From positions 1 through 64,000 of the forward strand of contig JADHOR010000006.1 of NCBI GenBank assembly GCA_016778895.1: a stretch of 64,000 nucleotides of DNA. The letters are read 5' to 3'. A model generated the notes under the pieces. That model saw nothing but the letters and a program-made list of their open reading frames with translations, ran no database searches and was not told the DNA's origin. The translations under genes and the position numbers were made by a program. Source of the DNA: Candidatus Puniceispirillum sp. GTDB taxonomy: Bacteria > Pseudomonadota > Alphaproteobacteria > Puniceispirillales > Puniceispirillaceae. Of this stretch, positions 63,869 through 64,000 are shown one piece after another; position 1 is the stretch's first letter; each line of letters opens with the position of its first letter.

Positions 63869-64000
63869 TGATTAAGATCCTTTGATATTTCGTCACGCGC
63901 ATCACGAAGCGCGCGGATAGCAAGCTCGGTTGCAACACGTTTACGATACGCAGCAGATGCATGAAGATCCTCGACAGTTTCAACCGCCTCCATCGCCGCA
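63865..64000 (-). CDS. FAD-binding subunit of molybdenum hydroxylase (CoxM-like), C-terminal fragment
   Basis: The open minus-strand frame from the right edge reads AAMEAVETVEDLHASAAYRK and then RVATELAIRALRDARDEI, ending in TGA at 63865-63867. The D-L-H-A-S-A-x-Y-R-x-x-x-A-x-x-L run is the conserved C-terminus of CoxM-type FAD subunits. Only about 44 codons are inside the window; the rest lies to the right. Its stop overlaps the 2Fe-2S gene start, so M-S-L are co-transcribed. Confidence 0.88.
   Translation of the reverse strand, partial: AAMEAVETVEDLHASAAYRKRVATELAIRALRDARDEISKDLNQ

Noticed and set aside
1-64000. tRNA, rRNA, CRISPR or insertion sequences
   Set aside because: No tRNA T-loop pattern outside coding sequence, no spaced repeat array and no transposase found on reading the intergenic regions.

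Overview
The window looks like the chromosome of a marine alphaproteobacterium, and I infer the SAR116 (Puniceispirillum-like) clade. Base composition is mixed (about half GC) and coding is dense. Gene families fit that group: a DMSP-lyase (DddP) gene beside acrylyl-CoA reductase (AcuI), betaine/choline-type ABC uptake, heterodimeric methylmalonyl-CoA mutase, a CoxL-type molybdenum hydroxylase, DUF1244 and DUF2312 (GapR-like) proteins, and an IalB-family secreted protein. Sequence similarity was judged by eye from motifs; no database was searched. I see no tRNA, rRNA, CRISPR array, insertion sequence or prophage.

Layout. 1-7.4 kb: the end of pckA, then a quaternary-amine uptake operon (proX-proW-proV) translationally coupled to an Ldh2/DpkA-type dehydrogenase, a class II aldolase and divergent betaine-aldehyde dehydrogenase. 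7.5-9.6 kb: a sugar-nucleotide epimerase and a GT4 glycosyltransferase. 9.6-14 kb: an Lrp regulator, two RNA methyltransferase-type genes, a GlxA/GbdR-like AraC regulator and SufE. 14-18 kb: mutA-mutB. 18-26 kb: a GT39 membrane glycosyltransferase, MntR, DUF1244, a GapR-like protein, pyrF, an MFS transporter, trxB, an M23 peptidase and an SDR protein. 26-36 kb: fba, fbp, a BI-1 protein, ialB-rlmN, tesA divergent from ybbA-ybbP. 35.8-42.1 kb: argG, sodB, a gamma carbonic anhydrase, an SSADH-type dehydrogenase, a beta-hydroxyacid dehydrogenase and hpt.

42.2-44.7 kb is the most striking part. A full-length dddP reading frame keeps the residues I recall as metal ligands and catalytic Asp of the family, but is broken by two in-frame stops (TAG and TGA) and has ACG where the start codon should be. 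The neighbouring acuI is intact. With acuI and mutAB present, the cell keeps the downstream route acrylyl-CoA -> propionyl-CoA -> succinyl-CoA while apparently losing this cleavage enzyme.

44.8-51 kb: a rhodanese-fold protein lacking the catalytic Cys, a TPR lipoprotein-like or secreted protein, a zinc-ribbon membrane protein, a second beta-hydroxyacid dehydrogenase, pyk with an 18-bp tandem repeat upstream, and a DapA-family aldolase. 51-57.7 kb: a class III CoA-transferase divergent from an acyl-CoA dehydrogenase, an M19 dipeptidase-YtoQ pair, a third beta-hydroxyacid dehydrogenase and a second MFS carrier. 57.7-64 kb: a minus-strand catabolic operon (CoxM-CoxS-CoxL type hydroxylase, ACMSD-type amidohydrolase, CoxG protein, ThDP enzyme) whose substrate is unknown; it runs off the right edge.
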